Positions 27,601-35,829 are shown, numbered from the stretch's first letter. The stretch: 64,000 nt of DNA from Actinomycetota bacterium (GCA_021324595.1 JAJPIV010000112.1:18592-82591); one strand, 5' to 3'. A program made the numbers and translations. Notes: generated by a model not told the origin, from the sequence alone.

Positions 27601-28748
27601 CGGGTGAGGGCGAGCAGCCGGTGCCAGGCGGCGGTGCGGTGCTCCAGGGCCTGCTCCCCGGCCAGGCTGGCCTGCTGCTCAAGCTGCTCCACGAGCTGGC
27701 CGACGCCGTACCCGGTGACGTAGAGGTCATCGTCGCTGGGCAGCAGCCGCCGTTCCTCGGCGAACAGCAGGAACACGACCCGCATCATCACCGTGACCAC
27801 GCCGCTGAAGAACTCGTCGTCGTCCACCCCGGCGAGCAGCCGCCCGGACGATTCCCGGTCCAGCCCGTCCAGCGTGACGGCGAGCATCTCGACCGCCTCC
27901 CGGACCTGGCGGCCCAGGGTTTCGGTGACCTCCTCCTGCCGTTGCAGGCTTTCGCGCAGCAGCGCGGGCAGCCGGTCGCCCGGCGCGACGGCCAGGAACC
28001 GGGCCCGGTGCAGCAGCGCGGCCAGGGCCCGCAGCGAGGCGGGGTCCTCGCTGAACCAGCCCGCATCCCACACCGCCGCGCCGGTCGTGCCGCCGCGCGG
28101 CGCCCACACCAGCGCCCACCAGCGACCGTCGGTGGCCACGCCGACCGGCACGTCGCGGGCGCGCAGCAGCACGGCGAGCCGCTCGACCCCGCTGGCGGCC
28201 CAGCCGCCGGTGGTCGTGCGGGCCAGCGGGTGCGTGCCCCACGGCAGGTAGATGCCAAGCAGCCGCCACGGCCCGCGCCCGCCGTCGGGCGCACCGGGCA
28301 GGCCAGCGGCCGCGCCTTCCTCAGCGTCGCCGCTCTCCTCATCGCCCTCTGCGGGGCCGTCGTCCTCGCCAGCCCCGCCGCCAGTGTCGTCCCCGCTGCT
28401 GGCGTCGTCGGCGTAGAAGCCGAAATCGGGGCGGACCAGCAGGCCGTGCTCGGGCACCGGCTCGGCCAGGTGCTCCGGCATGTCCGCGTCGATGCGCAGG
28501 TGATGCTGCCAGTCGAGCACGTCGCGCAGCACGGCGGCGATCAGCGCATGCCGGCTGGCGCCGCGGCTGTCCAGCATGTCCGCGGCCAGCGCCCGGACTC
28601 TTGCCCGCTGCCCGGCCGGGACCGGGGGCAGCCCGCCGGGGAAGGCCCGCTGGACGACCGGCAGCGTCAGGAACGGCCCCGAGGTTTGCAGCAGCTCCAG
28701 CCAGGCATGCGGCCCGCCGGGGGCGCCGCGGGCCCGCCGCGGGCTCAC
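24648..28748 (-). CDS. drmMI: DISARM class 1 adenine DNA methyltransferase DrmMI
   Basis: 1366 residues. SAM motif I is DIAMGSGAFLVAACRYLA near residue 650; the catalytic motif IV is IIGNPPFLGGKKISG near 917, the NPPF form of N6-adenine methylases. The N-terminal half has EERRLLPSDDDLY and other features shared with Eco57I/BREX PglX-type methylases. Residues ~1060-1250 (25010-25560) are encoded by DNA with clearly lower GC, probably the target-recognition part. It methylates host sites so that DISARM ignores self. GTG at 28748 overlaps the drmD stop (GTGA). Confidence 0.9.
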   Translation of the reverse strand: MSPRRARGAPGGPHAWLELLQTSGPFLTLPVVQRAFPGGLPPVPAGQRARVRALAADMLDSRGASRHALIAAVLRDVLDWQHHLRIDADMPEHLAEPVPEHGLLVRPDFGFYADDASSGDDTGGGAGEDDGPAEGDEESGDAEEGAAAGLPGAPDGGRGPWRLLGIYLPWGTHPLARTTTGGWAASGVERLAVLLRARDVPVGVATDGRWWALVWAPRGGTTGAAVWDAGWFSEDPASLRALAALLHRARFLAVAPGDRLPALLRESLQRQEEVTETLGRQVREAVEMLAVTLDGLDRESSGRLLAGVDDDEFFSGVVTVMMRVVFLLFAEERRLLPSDDDLYVTGYGVGQLVEQLEQQASLAGEQALEHRTAAWHRLLALTRAVHAGVAHEDLRLPAYGGGLFDPGRYPWLEGHRPGEPAAAARPPAVDDRTVLRMLRAVQYVQIGGERRRLSFRALDVEQIGYVYEGLLELEIRTAGEVVLGLHRPARWPRKIKHDSEASLAEAAARQDDGTLVTWLAERTGWPAATVKARLAGGATADQRAAIARVTGADPGLAAAIAPLAGVLRYDERGLPAITLPGGRYVSRSSRRAATGTHYTPRSLAEEVAAGALEPLVYRPGPLDTADESAWQLRPSPEILQLRVADIAMGSGAFLVAACRYLAYRLVEAWRAEGRADALAARLHQDSYRAGADAEAEQVLLEARRQVAEHCLYGVDINPLAVEMAKLSLWLITMDRERPFGFLDDRLVSGDSLLGLTSLDQLEELHMDPAAGRRLHAGTLDFTSGWRTLLLRAAGLRRRITATPVTTIRDVEHKARLLTEANGLSGTLAAVADAITAAGLACAGQKGKKSDAAFLGLEVRVANAMADGTGSLRDWAGELLQAGRPEGTAERTAVHWPLAFPEVFADTPQPGFDAIIGNPPFLGGKKISGTLGDDYLGWLQRWDGNTVRGSADLAARFVLRAQRLLSARGQLGFVTVNTLIEGDTLEVGLVQAAGRGLAIRAGRSPHPWPTASASLQIVETWASRAPLAKAAAHWLDGEAVPAIGPDLQPYGRVRERPRRLRENDGIAFIGSYVLGTGFVLAPEQARELIARDPRNADVLQPYVIGRDLNQRPDCSASRWVINFQEWSLERCQKYPDVLAIVERKVRPERQRKNVAKYPRMVYEWWKFWQNRQGLEEAIQGLDHVLAIARVSSSLAPVCVPTGPVYSEKVVIFATDALDQLAVLASSAHIAWTIRYTSTLGTSINYSPSDVFLTLPRPQPTAELHELGEELDRVRREVMLGRWWGLTTTYNQVHDPDCHDAGVQELRDIHVAVDEAVLRAYGWADLDLKIGHHPTKIGVRWTVSAEARFELLDRLLEENLRRWREENP

Positions 28749-31700
28749 CGGCCGCCACCGCCCTCGGGCACGCACACCGCGACCGCGAACGGGAACACCA
28801 GCTCGCGCACCCCGGCGTACCGGTGCCCGACCGCGGCCAGCTCCCGGGCCCGCTCCTCGTCCAGCCCGTCCAGCCGCGCCTGCCACGCCGCCCGGTCCCG
28901 GTCCAGTTGCGCCCGTTCGGCGGCATCGAGGTCGTCGAAGGTGAGCTGGACCGGCGCGGGGCCCTGCAGGGCCGATTCCAGGGTGAGCCGGAGCTGATCG
29001 AACACCGCCCCGGTGCGCCTGATCTCCTCGTCCCGGCGGCGGGCCAGGTCGCGCTCCAGGGCGGCGACCCGCTCGGCAGCGCGGGCCTGGACATCGGCCG
29101 CGAGCGGGGCCTCCAGCTCTGGCCAGCGGTCCACCACGAGCTGCCGTTCTGCCGCGGATGCCTGCCTGCAGGACTGCGGCTCCAGGGCAGTTTCCACCGC
29201 ACCGCGCAGCCGCGCGTACCGGGGCTGCTCCAGCTCCAGCCGGCGGGACCGGCCCTCCGGCGGCACGACGCGGGCGGCCAGCATCACCTCCTCATGCAGC
29301 CGCCTGCCGTCGGCGCCCACGATCACCAGCCGGGCGAACACCGCCACCAGCACCCCGTCGATGCCGGCGCCGGCCGGCGGGGTGAACCGCACCGCCGCGG
29401 CCCGGTGCAGCGGGAGGCGCCCGCCCCACAGCGCGCTGCGCAGCAGCCGGGTCGCCTGGGCCACCAGCGGGTGCTCCAGGTGAGCGAGCACCACATCGTC
29501 GCGCCCGGCGGCCAGCCGCGGGTCGAACGTCAGCGGCCGGGGCTCGCCGGTCAGCGGGTCCGCCAGCCCGGTGACGGTACGCTCCCACCCGGCCCGCAGG
29601 TCCGGCGGCGCGACCAGGCCGCTGACCGGGCCGTCCAGGCCGGCCAGCGGCGGCTGGCCCGCCAGCGCCAGGCCGGTGTCCACCACCCGGCGGACGTTGG
29701 CCGGGGCCACGTGCAGAGTGTGCACGCTGTCATCGAGCTGCCGGCGGAGCCTGCGGACCTGCTCCCGCACGTCTGCTTCGGCTTTCAGCGCGCTCGTTGA
29801 CGGCTTGGGGCTGACGGCCAGCGGGTCCGCCAGCACCGGGCGGCCCAGCATCCGCGCCTCGACCGCGTAGGCCAGGACCGGGTTGACACTGCCCAGGTCT
29901 TCCCTCGCGACCGCGATCTTCTGCGCGACGCGGGACAGGTACTCCAGGTCCGCCTCATACGACCCGGGCGGCGCGTCGTGCCAGCTCGCGCCCGCGAAGT
30001 GGGCCACGTCCACCTGGTGTTCCTGGAGGTAGCGGTCCAGGCGCCCGATCCGCTGCTCCAGCCGGTTGGGGTTGAACGGGATGTCGTAGTGGATCATGTG
30101 GTGGCAGTGACGCTGCAGGTCGATCCCCTCGCTGGCGGCGTCGGTCGCCAGCAGTATCCGCACCGGGTCCCGTTCCGGGGCGGCCTGGAACGCGGCCTTG
30201 AGCCGCTCACGGCGGGCCTCGTCCATCCCGCCATGCAGCAGGCCGAGCCGCTCCCCGCCCAGGCCGCGCGCCTCCAGCAGGCCCGCCAGCCAGGTCTGGG
30301 TCGCCCGGTACTCGGTGAACACCACGACCCGCTGGTCGTTCCAGGTGCCGCCGGGCCTGCAGATCCGGTCCAGCTCCGCGATCAGGGCCTTGGCCTTGCT
30401 GTCGGCGGGCTCGGCGTGGCGGTGCGCCCAGGCGGCGAGCTGGTCCAGCAGCGCCTGCTCCATCACCGACGACTCGGGCTGGAGTTCCGCGATCCGGTCG
30501 AGCAGCTCCCGCTCGGGGTCGCTGCCGGGCTCCTCATCGGAGGGGTCAGTGTCCCAGTCCAGCGCCTCGGCCAGCCAGGAGGGAACCTCGCCGTCATCGT
30601 CGCCGGGGCCGGCCACGCGGCTGGCCGGCCGGCTCCCGGTGCCCCGGCTGTCCAGGTAGCCATCGAGGGTGGCGGCGAACGCGGCCGGGGAGGAGAACAG
30701 CCGCTTCTTCAGCAGCAGCGTGATCAGGTCGGTGGCCCGGGCGCGCGCCCGGCCCGGCCGGCTCCGTTGCAGCGTGGCGTACTGGTCGATGAGCGCGTGC
30801 GCCGCCCGCTCGGCGTCGGTGTAGGCGATGTCGATCGCGCGGTTGCGCCGCCCCGGGAACCGGGGCGAGCCGTCGGGTTCGCGGATGTCGCCCTTGAGGC
30901 GGCGCACCATCACCTGGCGCACCAGGGCCTCATCGGGATCCTGGCCGCGGACGAACCGCTGCGGGTCGAGCATCGCCAGCAGCGCCTGCCACGACTCCGG
31001 GTACCCGTTGTGCGGGGTCGCCGACAAGAACAGCCGGTGCTGGCTGTACTCCCCCAGCCGGCGCACCGCCTGGGTCTGCTTGCTGTCCACCGGGTACCCG
31101 GTGGCCCGCGGCGGGGCCGGGGGTGCGCAGTGGTGTGCCTCGTCCACCACCAGCAGGTCGATATAGCCCGGGTACCGGGCCTGCGGGGTCAGCACCTCAT
31201 CCAGCAGCCGCTGCACCCGGGGGGTGCGCAGCCACTGCAGGCTGATCACCGTCCGCGGGTACACCGCGAACGGGTTCGCCTCCAGGCCGTGGGTGCGCCG
31301 CAGCTCCCGCAGCGCGGCGGCGTCCAGGATCGTGAACTCCAGGCCGAACTTCTCGGCCAACTCCTCGCGCCACTTCAGCGTCAGCGACGCCGGGCAGACC
31401 ACCAGCACCCGCCGGGCCCGGTGCCGCAGCAGCATCTCCTGGATCACCAGGCCGGCCTCGACCGTCTTCCCCAGCCCCACGTCGTCGGCGATCAGCAGGT
31501 TCACCCGCGGCATCGCCAGCGCCCGTGCCACCGGCTCCAGCTGGTACTCCTCGATCCGCACCCCGGACCGGAACGGCGCCTGCAACGTGCGGGTATCCGC
31601 GCTCGCCACCGTCCCCCACCGGACCGCGTCCAAGAACGCGCCCAGCCGCTGCGGGTCATCCCAGCCGTCCCCGGTGACCTCGGGAAGCTTGGTCGCCGGG

Positions 31701-31924
31701 ACGACCTCCCGCCCCGGCTCCACCTCCCAGACCAGCGTCAGCTCCTCCCCCAGGTCGTCGTCGCTGACGCTCGTCAACTGCACCAGGGTCCGGCCGGGCA
31801 GGTGGGTCGCGGCCAGCTCATCGACCGGCTGGCTGCTCTGCTTGACCGCCGCCACCACCCACTGCTGACCGCGCACCCGCACCAGCTGCCCAGCCTCCGG
31901 CACCTCCAGCGTGGCATCGAGCAT
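28745..31924 (-). CDS. drmD: DISARM SNF2-like helicase DrmD
   Basis: 1059 residues. SF2 motif I is IADDVGLGKTVEAGLVIQE (Walker A at 147-154), followed by VVDEAHHCAPP, LSATPHNGY, VVFTEYRATQTWLAGLL and LATDAASEGIDLQRHCHHMI, with motif VI in RLEQRIGRLDRY. This is the RapA/HepA-like SNF2 protein that defines class 1 DISARM. ATG at 31924 has GGAGGG 7 bases upstream, preferred over an in-frame start at 31960. First gene of the five-gene operon. The 214 bases upstream, to the protease gene, show no clear promoter, so read-through from there is possible. Confidence 0.92.
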   Translation of the reverse strand: MLDATLEVPEAGQLVRVRGQQWVVAAVKQSSQPVDELAATHLPGRTLVQLTSVSDDDLGEELTLVWEVEPGREVVPATKLPEVTGDGWDDPQRLGAFLDAVRWGTVASADTRTLQAPFRSGVRIEEYQLEPVARALAMPRVNLLIADDVGLGKTVEAGLVIQEMLLRHRARRVLVVCPASLTLKWREELAEKFGLEFTILDAAALRELRRTHGLEANPFAVYPRTVISLQWLRTPRVQRLLDEVLTPQARYPGYIDLLVVDEAHHCAPPAPPRATGYPVDSKQTQAVRRLGEYSQHRLFLSATPHNGYPESWQALLAMLDPQRFVRGQDPDEALVRQVMVRRLKGDIREPDGSPRFPGRRNRAIDIAYTDAERAAHALIDQYATLQRSRPGRARARATDLITLLLKKRLFSSPAAFAATLDGYLDSRGTGSRPASRVAGPGDDDGEVPSWLAEALDWDTDPSDEEPGSDPERELLDRIAELQPESSVMEQALLDQLAAWAHRHAEPADSKAKALIAELDRICRPGGTWNDQRVVVFTEYRATQTWLAGLLEARGLGGERLGLLHGGMDEARRERLKAAFQAAPERDPVRILLATDAASEGIDLQRHCHHMIHYDIPFNPNRLEQRIGRLDRYLQEHQVDVAHFAGASWHDAPPGSYEADLEYLSRVAQKIAVAREDLGSVNPVLAYAVEARMLGRPVLADPLAVSPKPSTSALKAEADVREQVRRLRRQLDDSVHTLHVAPANVRRVVDTGLALAGQPPLAGLDGPVSGLVAPPDLRAGWERTVTGLADPLTGEPRPLTFDPRLAAGRDDVVLAHLEHPLVAQATRLLRSALWGGRLPLHRAAAVRFTPPAGAGIDGVLVAVFARLVIVGADGRRLHEEVMLAARVVPPEGRSRRLELEQPRYARLRGAVETALEPQSCRQASAAERQLVVDRWPELEAPLAADVQARAAERVAALERDLARRRDEEIRRTGAVFDQLRLTLESALQGPAPVQLTFDDLDAAERAQLDRDRAAWQARLDGLDEERARELAAVGHRYAGVRELVFPFAVAVCVPEGGGGR

Positions 31925-32138
31925 CCGGGTTCCCTCCGCCCGGCGTACGTCCACAGACAAGACGCGTCAGCGCCTCCCGAGGATCGCACCAATGGGCACT
32001 TGTGACGGAGCAACTCCTCAACCATGCGGCTGTCGCCAGCCACTGACCAGACTGCCGGGATCACTTCAAGTCACGCAAGCCATCACCCCGGAGGCCGCAC
32101 CTGGCCGGCGGGGCTGGCGGCGGGACGAACCAGCCGGG

Positions 32139-33044
32139 TTAGGGCCGAGCCGACGCGTTCCGGTCGGGCTCGGTGCGATCGGGGGGTTCGAAGTAGCGTC
32201 GGTAGACCTGGGAAGCCGTTTCGCCTTCGTAGATCAGCTTGTCGTCTACTCGCATGGCGAAGTAGCGAGTCCAGATCGTCCAGATCTCCTGCCACCATTC
32301 GGAGCCGGGCTTGAGTTCCTTGATGGGAAGACCGACTTTGCGCGCCTCGGCAGCCCCGATCACCGCCGAATGCACTCGCGGATCGGTGATCAGCCTCTCA
32401 GCAACTGCCTCGATCAGCGCGTCCATTCTCTCTCCCGTACGGCGCGGATTGCTCTCGATGGCCTGACGGGCGATCTCCTTGGTCTGCCCAAGCGCAGATT
32501 TCGCGAATTGGTAGAGCGTGGCATCGACGTTGCCCATGCCGAGCAGAGCGGAATGTAGCGCGTAGGTGCCGGACCGCTTGTGCACGTCGTCCAGTGCATC
32601 GTCGACGGCGGCGATCACCTCCTTGGCGCTGACATAGCCCCGCTCCGGTACGAGCACCTGGGGATCGATCGGGCCGAGATCAGATGGCGGTCCCATGATG
32701 ATCTCATCGGCGCCCAGAGCGAAGATCGTTGCAGCGCTCTTGGCGATGTCCGGTACCACGACGACGAACTTGGCGCAAGATGCCTGGGCCATCCGGGCCA
32801 GCCGGATCGCTATTTCGCCGTCTCCTCCTGGGGAGCGGAGCAGCAGGTGAAGCTCTTTGCTGGGATCGGCGCCATGGAGGAGTTCGGCGAAGAGCGTGAT
32901 GCTATCGGGGTGGATCAGATCGATCATGACCGCCAATCGACAGTCATGATGGTCCTGGTATGCGCGAATTAGACTGCGGCGCAGGTAGCGGGCTTCGTGC
33001 TGCGCCTCGAAGAGCGGCGTGTAGCTTACCGGCCGCTCCTCCAC
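32139..33044 (-). CDS. SDH-family Clp-fold serine proteinase
   Basis: About 301 residues from GTG at 33044; the exact start is uncertain. The fold resembles ClpP/SppA: LHLLLRSPGGDGEIAIRLA, then DIAKSAATIFALGADEIIMG with the likely nucleophile Ser103, then PSDLGPIDPQV. This is the 'serine dehydrogenase proteinase' (SDH) pattern. Before it comes YTPLFEAQHEARYLRRSLI, a usual start for the family. No signal peptide is seen. It overlaps the end of a 76-residue gene and lies just upstream of drmD on the same strand. Third-position GC is visibly lower than in neighbours, suggesting recent transfer. A role with DISARM is possible but unproven. Confidence 0.82.
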   Translation of the reverse strand: MEERPVSYTPLFEAQHEARYLRRSLIRAYQDHHDCRLAVMIDLIHPDSITLFAELLHGADPSKELHLLLRSPGGDGEIAIRLARMAQASCAKFVVVVPDIAKSAATIFALGADEIIMGPPSDLGPIDPQVLVPERGYVSAKEVIAAVDDALDDVHKRSGTYALHSALLGMGNVDATLYQFAKSALGQTKEIARQAIESNPRRTGERMDALIEAVAERLITDPRVHSAVIGAAEARKVGLPIKELKPGSEWWQEIWTIWTRYFAMRVDDKLIYEGETASQVYRRYFEPPDRTEPDRNASARP

Positions 33045-33256
33045 ATTCCCGGGTGCATGCGCGGGATCCGGGCCGCTCGCGGGATCCGCTTGGACGCCCT
33101 CAGCTTGCGCCCCATCTTCCATGCCTCGACCGCGACTTCGCGCTGCTCCTCCATGGCTGCCGCCTGGTCTTCCCCCTCCTCCCCGGCGTGGTCGGCTTGC
33201 GGGATCGGCAGAGGGTTGTCGTAGTCGGGGGGCACGGTCTCCGGCAAGCGCGTCAT
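33026..33256 (-). CDS. 76-residue hypothetical protein ahead of the SDH protease
   Basis: ATG at 33256 with GAGGGGAG about 7 bases upstream, ending in TAA inside the start region of the protease gene. The protein is acidic in the middle (ADHAGEEGEDQAAAMEEQRE) and basic at the end (KMGRKLRASKRIPRAARIP). It is probably a helix with a disordered tail. No family recognised. The overlap with the protease gene implies co-translation; it might be a partner, adaptor or antitoxin-like inhibitor of the protease, which is speculation. Confidence 0.55.
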   Translation of the reverse strand: MTRLPETVPPDYDNPLPIPQADHAGEEGEDQAAAMEEQREVAVEAWKMGRKLRASKRIPRAARIPRMHPGMWRSGR

Positions 33257-33658
33257 GGCTGCTCCCCTCGGCTTGCATGTCTGCCATCAAGATAACCCTC
33301 GGTTGCGACATCACTATGCTGTATGAGCAGGGACTGCATGCCTCCCGGGTTGCCGGTGTGTTTATCTCGGCATCTGTCCTTGGGCTGTCATCGCCCTGTC
33401 AAGTGCGGAAGCGTCTCGGGTCGCGATCCACCGCCCGGTTGCCGGCCAAGCCGTTCGGCCAGTGGAAACGCTCATTCTGCGCGTAGCCGCTACAGCAGCG
33501 CTCTTGCCGACTCGGCCTACGGCCGTCTGCCTTGCGGATCGGGTCATGGCTGACACCGTCCGCTGGCTACTCCAGACCACGCAGCCGGACCGCAAGCCTC
33601 TTGGCCCCGTCTATGGCCCCACCAGCTTGTTCGAGTCATTCGAATCATGCCTCTGACC
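33257..33658. other. Lower-GC spacer between the accessory genes and tRNA-Thr
   Basis: About 400 bases with noticeably lower GC than the window as a whole. Short open frames occur on both strands, none with a convincing ribosome site or recognisable product. The promoter for the 76-residue/protease pair should lie near its left end, but no clear -35/-10 pair can be picked. No repeat of the tRNA 3' end was found. Confidence 0.4.
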
Positions 33659-33734
33659 TGGAGCCCCCTTACGGAATCGAACCGTAGACCTTCTCCTTAC
33701 CATGGAGACGCTCTGCCGACTGAGCTAAGGGGGC
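33659..33734 (-). tRNA. tRNA-Thr (anticodon GGT), CCA encoded
   Basis: Minus-strand cloverleaf: acceptor GCCCCCT pairs with AGGGGGC, D-stem GCTC/GAGC, anticodon stem TCTCC/GGAGA around ATGGTAA (anticodon GGT), variable AGGTC, T-stem TACGG/CCGTA with loop TTCGATT, discriminator T and CCA at 33661-33659. The body without CCA is 33662-33734. It lies next to the defence island and could have served as an integration site, though no matching att repeat was seen. Confidence 0.96.
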
Positions 33735-33968
33735 GAGGCGGGCCGTGCCCGCCCGGGCCGCACGCAGGCATCTCGGGTGATCGCCTGCGCCGCAGCGTGC
33801 TAGGCGAGCATACACGATCACGGCGGGCGCCGCGGACCGCGATCCTCGCGGCCGGGCCGCGCCACGATCCGGCAGCCGCGCCGCACCATCCCGCGGCGCG
33901 GATCGCGCCACCTCGCCGGCGAACGCGGCAGATCCGGTCCCGGGCCATCCGCCGGGCGGTCGCGGCGT

Positions 33969-34370
33969 TCAGCCCGCCGCAGGCCCCGTCTCCGCTGCGG
34001 CCCGGAACGCCGCCAGCACCGCAGGCCAGGCGCCCGACATCGGGTCGATCACGTCGAAGTGCCCGGCACCGGGCCGCAGGACGCAGATCGCATGATCGCC
34101 CGCCGCGCGCGCCCTGCGGGCGTAGCTCACGCTCACCTGCCACGGGACCTGGTCGTCGGCCGTGCCGTGAACCAGCCGCACCGCCACTCCCGTCGGCAGC
34201 AGCTTGGCCGGGCCGGCCCTGGCGTACCGGTCCGGCACCTGGTCCGGCCCGCCGCCCATCAGGTCTCCGACGGCCTGGCGGCCGAGCGCGAGCCGATGGC
34301 ACACGAGCAGGTCGCTGCCGTGGCGAGCGCGACAATCCCGGCGACCGCAGGCCGGCCTCGCGTGCCGCGC
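33969..34370 (-). pseudogene. Alpha/beta hydrolase remnant, frameshifted and truncated
   Basis: The minus strand encodes the C-terminal part of a small alpha/beta hydrolase: SDLLVCHRLALGRQAVGDL, GGPDQVPDRYA, VRLVHGTADDQVPW (catalytic Asp) and PGAGHFDVIDP (catalytic His). Just upstream, near 34318, homology continues in another frame (VAGIVALA) and then stops; the nucleophile-elbow half is absent. It is a decayed gene. The remaining sequence from 33735 to 34480 holds nothing else recognisable. Confidence 0.6.
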
Positions 34371-34480
34371 CGCGCGGCGGGCGCCCGGGCGCCGGCCGAT
34401 GGCACGGCGATGCTCCGCCGGATACTGTGGACGTCAGCACGGCGACGTGGTCTTGCCCGTTCAATTGCCGGGGTGGTGCG

Positions 34481-35797
34481 GTGCCGTTCGGGATCGTGCG
34501 AACTGGGCGGACGGCGGTGGTGGCCGCGGGCGCGCTGGCGGGCGCGTTCCTGATCGCGCCGGCCCTCGCGGTGGCGGGGACTGCCTCGCCGCCCGGGACG
34601 CCGCCCGCGCGGGCGATGTCACCGGCTCGGCAGGTGCCGTCGGCGCCGGCCAGGGCTCAGGGCTCGCCGTGCGCGGCCGGTACCGGGCGGAACGCCCGGT
34701 ACGCCAAGCGGCTGGCAGCCCCCGGAACCCCGCGCTCCCCCGCCCGCCAGGCCAGTCATGGCCCGAGGCCGTCAGGCCCTCACGCCGCGCGTCTCGCGCC
34801 GAGCCCCTCGGGCAGCGCCGCGCGGCCCTCGCGGGCGGGCACGCGCTCGGCGTCCGGCACGCCGAGCCCGAGCCCGTCCTCGGCGAGCCCGTCCTCGGCG
34901 AGCCCGTCCTCGGCGAGCCCGTCCTCGGCGAGCCCGTCCTCGGCGAGCCCGTCCCCAACCCCGGGGCCATCCTCGCCGAGCCCGGCCCCGTCCCCGAGCC
35001 CGTCATCTGCCAGCCCGACCCCGTCTCCCGCGCCTTCGTCCACGCCGCCCCCGACGCCGAGCCCGACCGGCACGCCGTCGCCGTCTCCCTCGCCTGGCGC
35101 GATCTGCGTCACCGCGCGGCTCGTGCGGCGGGACTCGCGGGACGTGCCGGGCGGCGAGCTGACCTACTCGATCTGGGTGTGGAGCACGCTCGCGACCCAG
35201 CGGATGACGGTCCAGGCCCGCAGCACCGGGAAGGGCGCCTGGCCTCCCCGGTTCACCCTGTGCCCGGCGGCGCGCCACCGCGTCTGCTCGGTGGGGCCGC
35301 TCGGAGCCGGTCAGGCGGTCGAGTTGCTGGTCCGGGTCCACGTCGGGCTTCCCGCGACCGCCGGGGAGCAGATCACCCTGATCGTGACCGTTCAGGCACC
35401 GGACCTGTCCCCGGCTCAGGCCTCGGTGGCGGTCCTGGTGGGCCAGGCCATGCCGTCGCCCACGCCGCCGGCGACCGGGTCCGGGCTGCCTCCGATCTCC
35501 TACCCCCCGCTGCCGGGCACGACGGTGCCGCCGAGCAACCTGTCCACCCTGTTCCCCGTCGTCACCCCGTCGGCCAGCGCCAGGCACGCTCGCCGCCAGC
35601 GGGCCGTGAGCGTCGCCCCGGCGTCATCGACCCTTCCGCTGGACCCGCGCCTGATCGGCGGCCAGCTGGCCGGGCTGGCGATCCTCGCGGCGGCGATCGC
35701 GATGGCGGTGGCCCGGGTGTCGCTGCGCCCGGCCGCCCCGAAGCCGGGCGCGAACCCGGAGGAGACCGCGGAGGACCCGGGCCGCGCCGGCGGCTGA
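34481..35797 (+). CDS. Ser/Pro-repeat surface protein with N- and C-terminal membrane segments
   Basis: 438 residues. A hydrophobic segment near residues 11-28 (AAGALAGAFLIAPALAVAG) acts as signal or anchor. A long Ser/Pro/Ala linker contains PSSAS repeats. A folded domain of ~120 residues follows (ICVTARLVRRDSRDVPGGEL, then TYSIWVWSTLATQRMTVQ) with three Cys, and the C-terminus has a second membrane helix (GGQLAGLAILAAAIAMAVA) and a short polar tail. This is the build of an exported, membrane-tethered protein with a cell-wall-spanning stalk. The start is GTG at 34481; TACTGT at 34423 is a possible -10. The domain resembles DUF11-type modules only loosely. Confidence 0.7.
   Translation: MPFGIVRTGRTAVVAAGALAGAFLIAPALAVAGTASPPGTPPARAMSPARQVPSAPARAQGSPCAAGTGRNARYAKRLAAPGTPRSPARQASHGPRPSGPHAARLAPSPSGSAARPSRAGTRSASGTPSPSPSSASPSSASPSSASPSSASPSSASPSPTPGPSSPSPAPSPSPSSASPTPSPAPSSTPPPTPSPTGTPSPSPSPGAICVTARLVRRDSRDVPGGELTYSIWVWSTLATQRMTVQARSTGKGAWPPRFTLCPAARHRVCSVGPLGAGQAVELLVRVHVGLPATAGEQITLIVTVQAPDLSPAQASVAVLVGQAMPSPTPPATGSGLPPISYPPLPGTTVPPSNLSTLFPVVTPSASARHARRQRAVSVAPASSTLPLDPRLIGGQLAGLAILAAAIAMAVARVSLRPAAPKPGANPEETAEDPGRAGG
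34871..34945 (+). repeat. Five perfect 15-base tandem repeats encoding PSSAS
   Basis: Unit AGCCCGTCCTCGGCG is repeated five times without change, with degenerate copies continuing on the right. It lies in the stalk region of the surface protein and is in frame, so copy number can change without breaking the gene. Confidence 0.92.
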
Positions 35798-35829
35798 CAG
35801 CCCAGCCACCGCGCAGAGCCCGGCGCCGC

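Noticed and set aside
26067..28997. Long plus-strand open frame opposite drmMI
   Set aside because: Antisense to the methylase with its NPPF and SAM motifs; product is low complexity.
33462..33656. A 64-codon plus-strand frame before the tRNA
   Set aside because: No ribosome site, no recognisable family, and it lies in the spacer next to a tRNA; not enough to call a gene.
33659..33734. tRNA-Thr as an attB site with a duplicated att core at the other island edge
   Set aside because: I searched by eye for the tRNA 3' end around 15900-18400 and found no matching repeat; no integrase gene is present.
34871..34945. Short regular repeats considered as a CRISPR array
   Set aside because: The units are contiguous 15-mers with no spacers and are in frame within a Ser/Pro-rich gene. 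No CRISPR array was found elsewhere.
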